The translations under genes and the position numbers were made by a program. From Zingiber officinale (taxonomy: Eukaryota > Streptophyta > Magnoliopsida > Zingiberales > Zingiberaceae), in assembly GCF_018446385.1 (NCBI RefSeq), contig NC_056000.1:55150722-55214721 (forward strand): a stretch of DNA of 64,000 bases, given 5' to 3'. Below the pieces are notes generated by a model that was not told the DNA's origin, did not search any database, and worked only from the letters and a program-made list of their open reading frames with translations. Shown here piece after piece: positions 62,290 to 64,000 of the stretch; within the stretch, counting starts at the first letter, position 1; every line of letters starts with the position of its first letter.

Positions 62290-63520
62290 TTGAGACTTCA
62301 CTTATAACTTGGTCGAATGTCACTAGAGTCTGGAACACTTGGCGCAAAAGCTTAGCTGGCTTACAACTCAGCTGAACAACATGAGAGTCTGGGACACTTG
62401 GCACAAGGGCTTAGCTTGCTTATAACTCGGCCGAACAGTGCAAGAGTCTAAGACATTTGGTACGAGAGCTTTGCTCACTTATAACTCGATCGAATGACAT
62501 GAGAGTTTGGGACACAGCGCGAGAGCTTAGTTCACTTATAACTCAGTCGAACGACGCGAGAGTCTGAGACACTTGGCGTGAGAGCTTAACTCGCTTATAA
62601 CTCAGTCGAACAACATGAGAGTCTGGAACACTTTGTGCGAGAGCTTTGCTCGCTTATAACTAGGTCAAACGGTGTAAGAGTTTGGGACACTTGGCTCAAG
62701 AGCTTAGCTTGCTTATAACTTGGTTGAACAACGCGAGAGTCTGGGACACTTGACATGAGAGCTTTGCTTGCTTATAACTTGGTCAAATGGCGTGAGAGTC
62801 TAGGACACTTGGTGCAAGAGCTTAGCTCGTTTATAACTCTGTTGAACGACACGAGAGTCTAGGACACTTGGTGCGAGAGCTTAGCCCACTAAAAACTTGG
62901 CTGAACAGCGCGAGAGTCTGGACACTTGGCACAAGAGTTTTGCTTGCTTATAACTTGGCCGAACGGTGTGAGAGCCTGGGACACTTGATGCGAGAGCTTA
63001 GCTCGCTTATAACTCGGTCGAACGGCGTGAGAGTCTGGGACACTAAGCGCAAGAGCTTAACTCACTTATAACTCGCGCGAATAGAGTGAGATTTTGAAAC
63101 ACTTGGAGTTAGAGCTTTACTCGCTTATAACTCGGTCGAATGTCATGAGAGTCCGAGACACTTGGCATGAGAGCTTAGCTCACTTATAACTTGGTCGAAC
63201 AGCGTGAGAGTCTGGGACACTTGGTGCGAGAGCTTTGCTCGCTTATAAATCGCGGCTGAACAGCGGGAGAGTTTGGAACACTTAGCGTGAGAGCCTAGCT
63301 TGCTCCTAACTAGACCGAACGGTGTGAGAGTTTAGGACAGTTGACGCGAAAACTTAGCTCACTTATAACATGGTCAAATAGCGCGAGAGTCTGAGACATG
63401 GCGTGAGAGCTTTGCTCGCTTATAACTCGGCCAAACGGTGCGAGAGTTTGGGACACTTGGCGTGAGAGCTTAGCTCACTTATAACTCGACCGAACAACAC
63501 GAGAGTATGAGACGCTTGAT
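62290..63520. repeat. 59-bp tandem repeat array (about 21 units)
   Basis: Head-to-tail units of 59 bases were counted from the TATAACTCGG landmark (62421, 62480 and so on). A unit reads GAGAGCTTAGCTCGCTTATA, then ACTCGGTCGAACGGCGTGAG, then AGTCTGGGACACTTGGCGC. Units differ at many CG/TG/CA positions. The frame at 62868-63071 is a repeat translation. Confidence 0.92.
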
Positions 63521-63594
63521 CATTTTTCACTTAAACATTCTTGCATTCATGGAACAAATATTTTTACAACTTACATAAGTTCAACGCAAACTTA

Positions 63595-64000
63595 CTACCC
63601 GGCCCGATAGGGATGTAAATGGTTTGCGCTCCACGGTTGGTACAGGTTTCTTTCATTTTCATCTTGCAAATAATAAGATCCCAAGTTGAGCTTCTGTATC
63701 ACTTTATATGGTCTACACCATAGAGCCTCTAACTTGATAACGTCGTCGATAGATTTGATTCTCTTCCACACTAAGTCGTCGACCTGGAAAGATCTTGGAA
63801 TAACCCTTCTATTGTAATTTTGCTTCATCCTCTGCCGGTATGCCATCAGTCGAGTGGTTACTTTATCTTTAATTTCTTCTATTAAGTCCAGTTCCATAAG
63901 GCGTCGCTCGGAGTTTTCCTCGTCATACATCAGTCTCTGGTCAGACTTGATGCCTATTTCCACCGACACTACTACTTTTCCTCCATACACCAAGTGGAAC
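63595..64000 (-). pseudogene. gypsy (Tat-like) integrase C-terminus, partial at window edge
   Basis: The minus-strand frame runs in from the window edge as FHLVYGGKVVVSVEIG. It then reads YDEENSERRLMELDLIEE, RLMAYRQRMKQNYNRRVIPR, SFQVDDLVWKRI, and ends NLYQPWSANHLHPYRAG and stop. This is the C-terminal part of the integrase of Ty3/gypsy elements, close to the Tat/Athila side, where the polyprotein ends in a similar RPWNAxHLxxYY-type tail. The catalytic core would be beyond 64000. The shown 133 codons have no stop, so this piece may still be intact. Confidence 0.85.

Overview
This is nuclear DNA from a flowering plant, most likely a monocot. It holds two intron-rich host genes in a block at about 19.4-56.4 kb, flanked on both sides by nested LTR retrotransposons. 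The repeat style would suit a large monocot genome such as the ginger order, but that is inference and I cannot place the species from sequence alone.

Left flank (1-19.4 kb): a nest of retroelements. An inner Ty1/copia element on the minus strand (3' LTR at 1-1690 cut by the window edge, decayed pol at 1691-6289, 5' LTR at 6290-8882) is inserted into the GAG-pre-integrase codons of an outer minus-strand copia element (gag-protease at 8888-10208, 5' LTR at 14351-16185). The leader of the outer element also carries a gypsy-type solo LTR (10949-13583, 5-bp target duplication TCTCA). The outer element lies in an array of 61-bp tandem repeats that is also split by a SIRE-like solo LTR (16894-18735, duplication GTCTC).

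Host block: SECA1, the chloroplast preprotein-translocase ATPase, runs on the plus strand from 19859 to 44648. I resolved 20 exons with consistent phases, giving 1002 residues. Its introns collected most of the insertions here: three tRNA-derived SINEs with perfect target duplications and a fourth probable tail, a MITE next to a splice acceptor, an antisense gag-only SIRE-like element in the 7-kb intron 3, and an LTR-like insertion with GGTC repeats in intron 10. A TIR-bounded element at about 46.4-49.0 kb carries a carboxylesterase exon fragment and another gene piece. A second complete host gene, encoding a MAP70-type microtubule-associated protein, follows at 51639-54599 (10 exons, 595 residues).

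Right flank (56.4-64 kb): a 905-bp solo LTR (56664-57568, duplication ACTGT), a deleted SIRE-like element with its 3' LTR (58290-61017), and parts of a Tat-type gypsy element: a plus-strand coiled-coil ORF antisense to pol, a 59-bp tandem array, and the C-terminal end of a minus-strand integrase reaching the window edge.

The two host genes are not functionally linked (plastid protein import versus cortical microtubules). I found no operon, CRISPR array, RNA gene or bacterial-type system. The unusual content is the layered transposon history and its placement inside an essential plastid gene.
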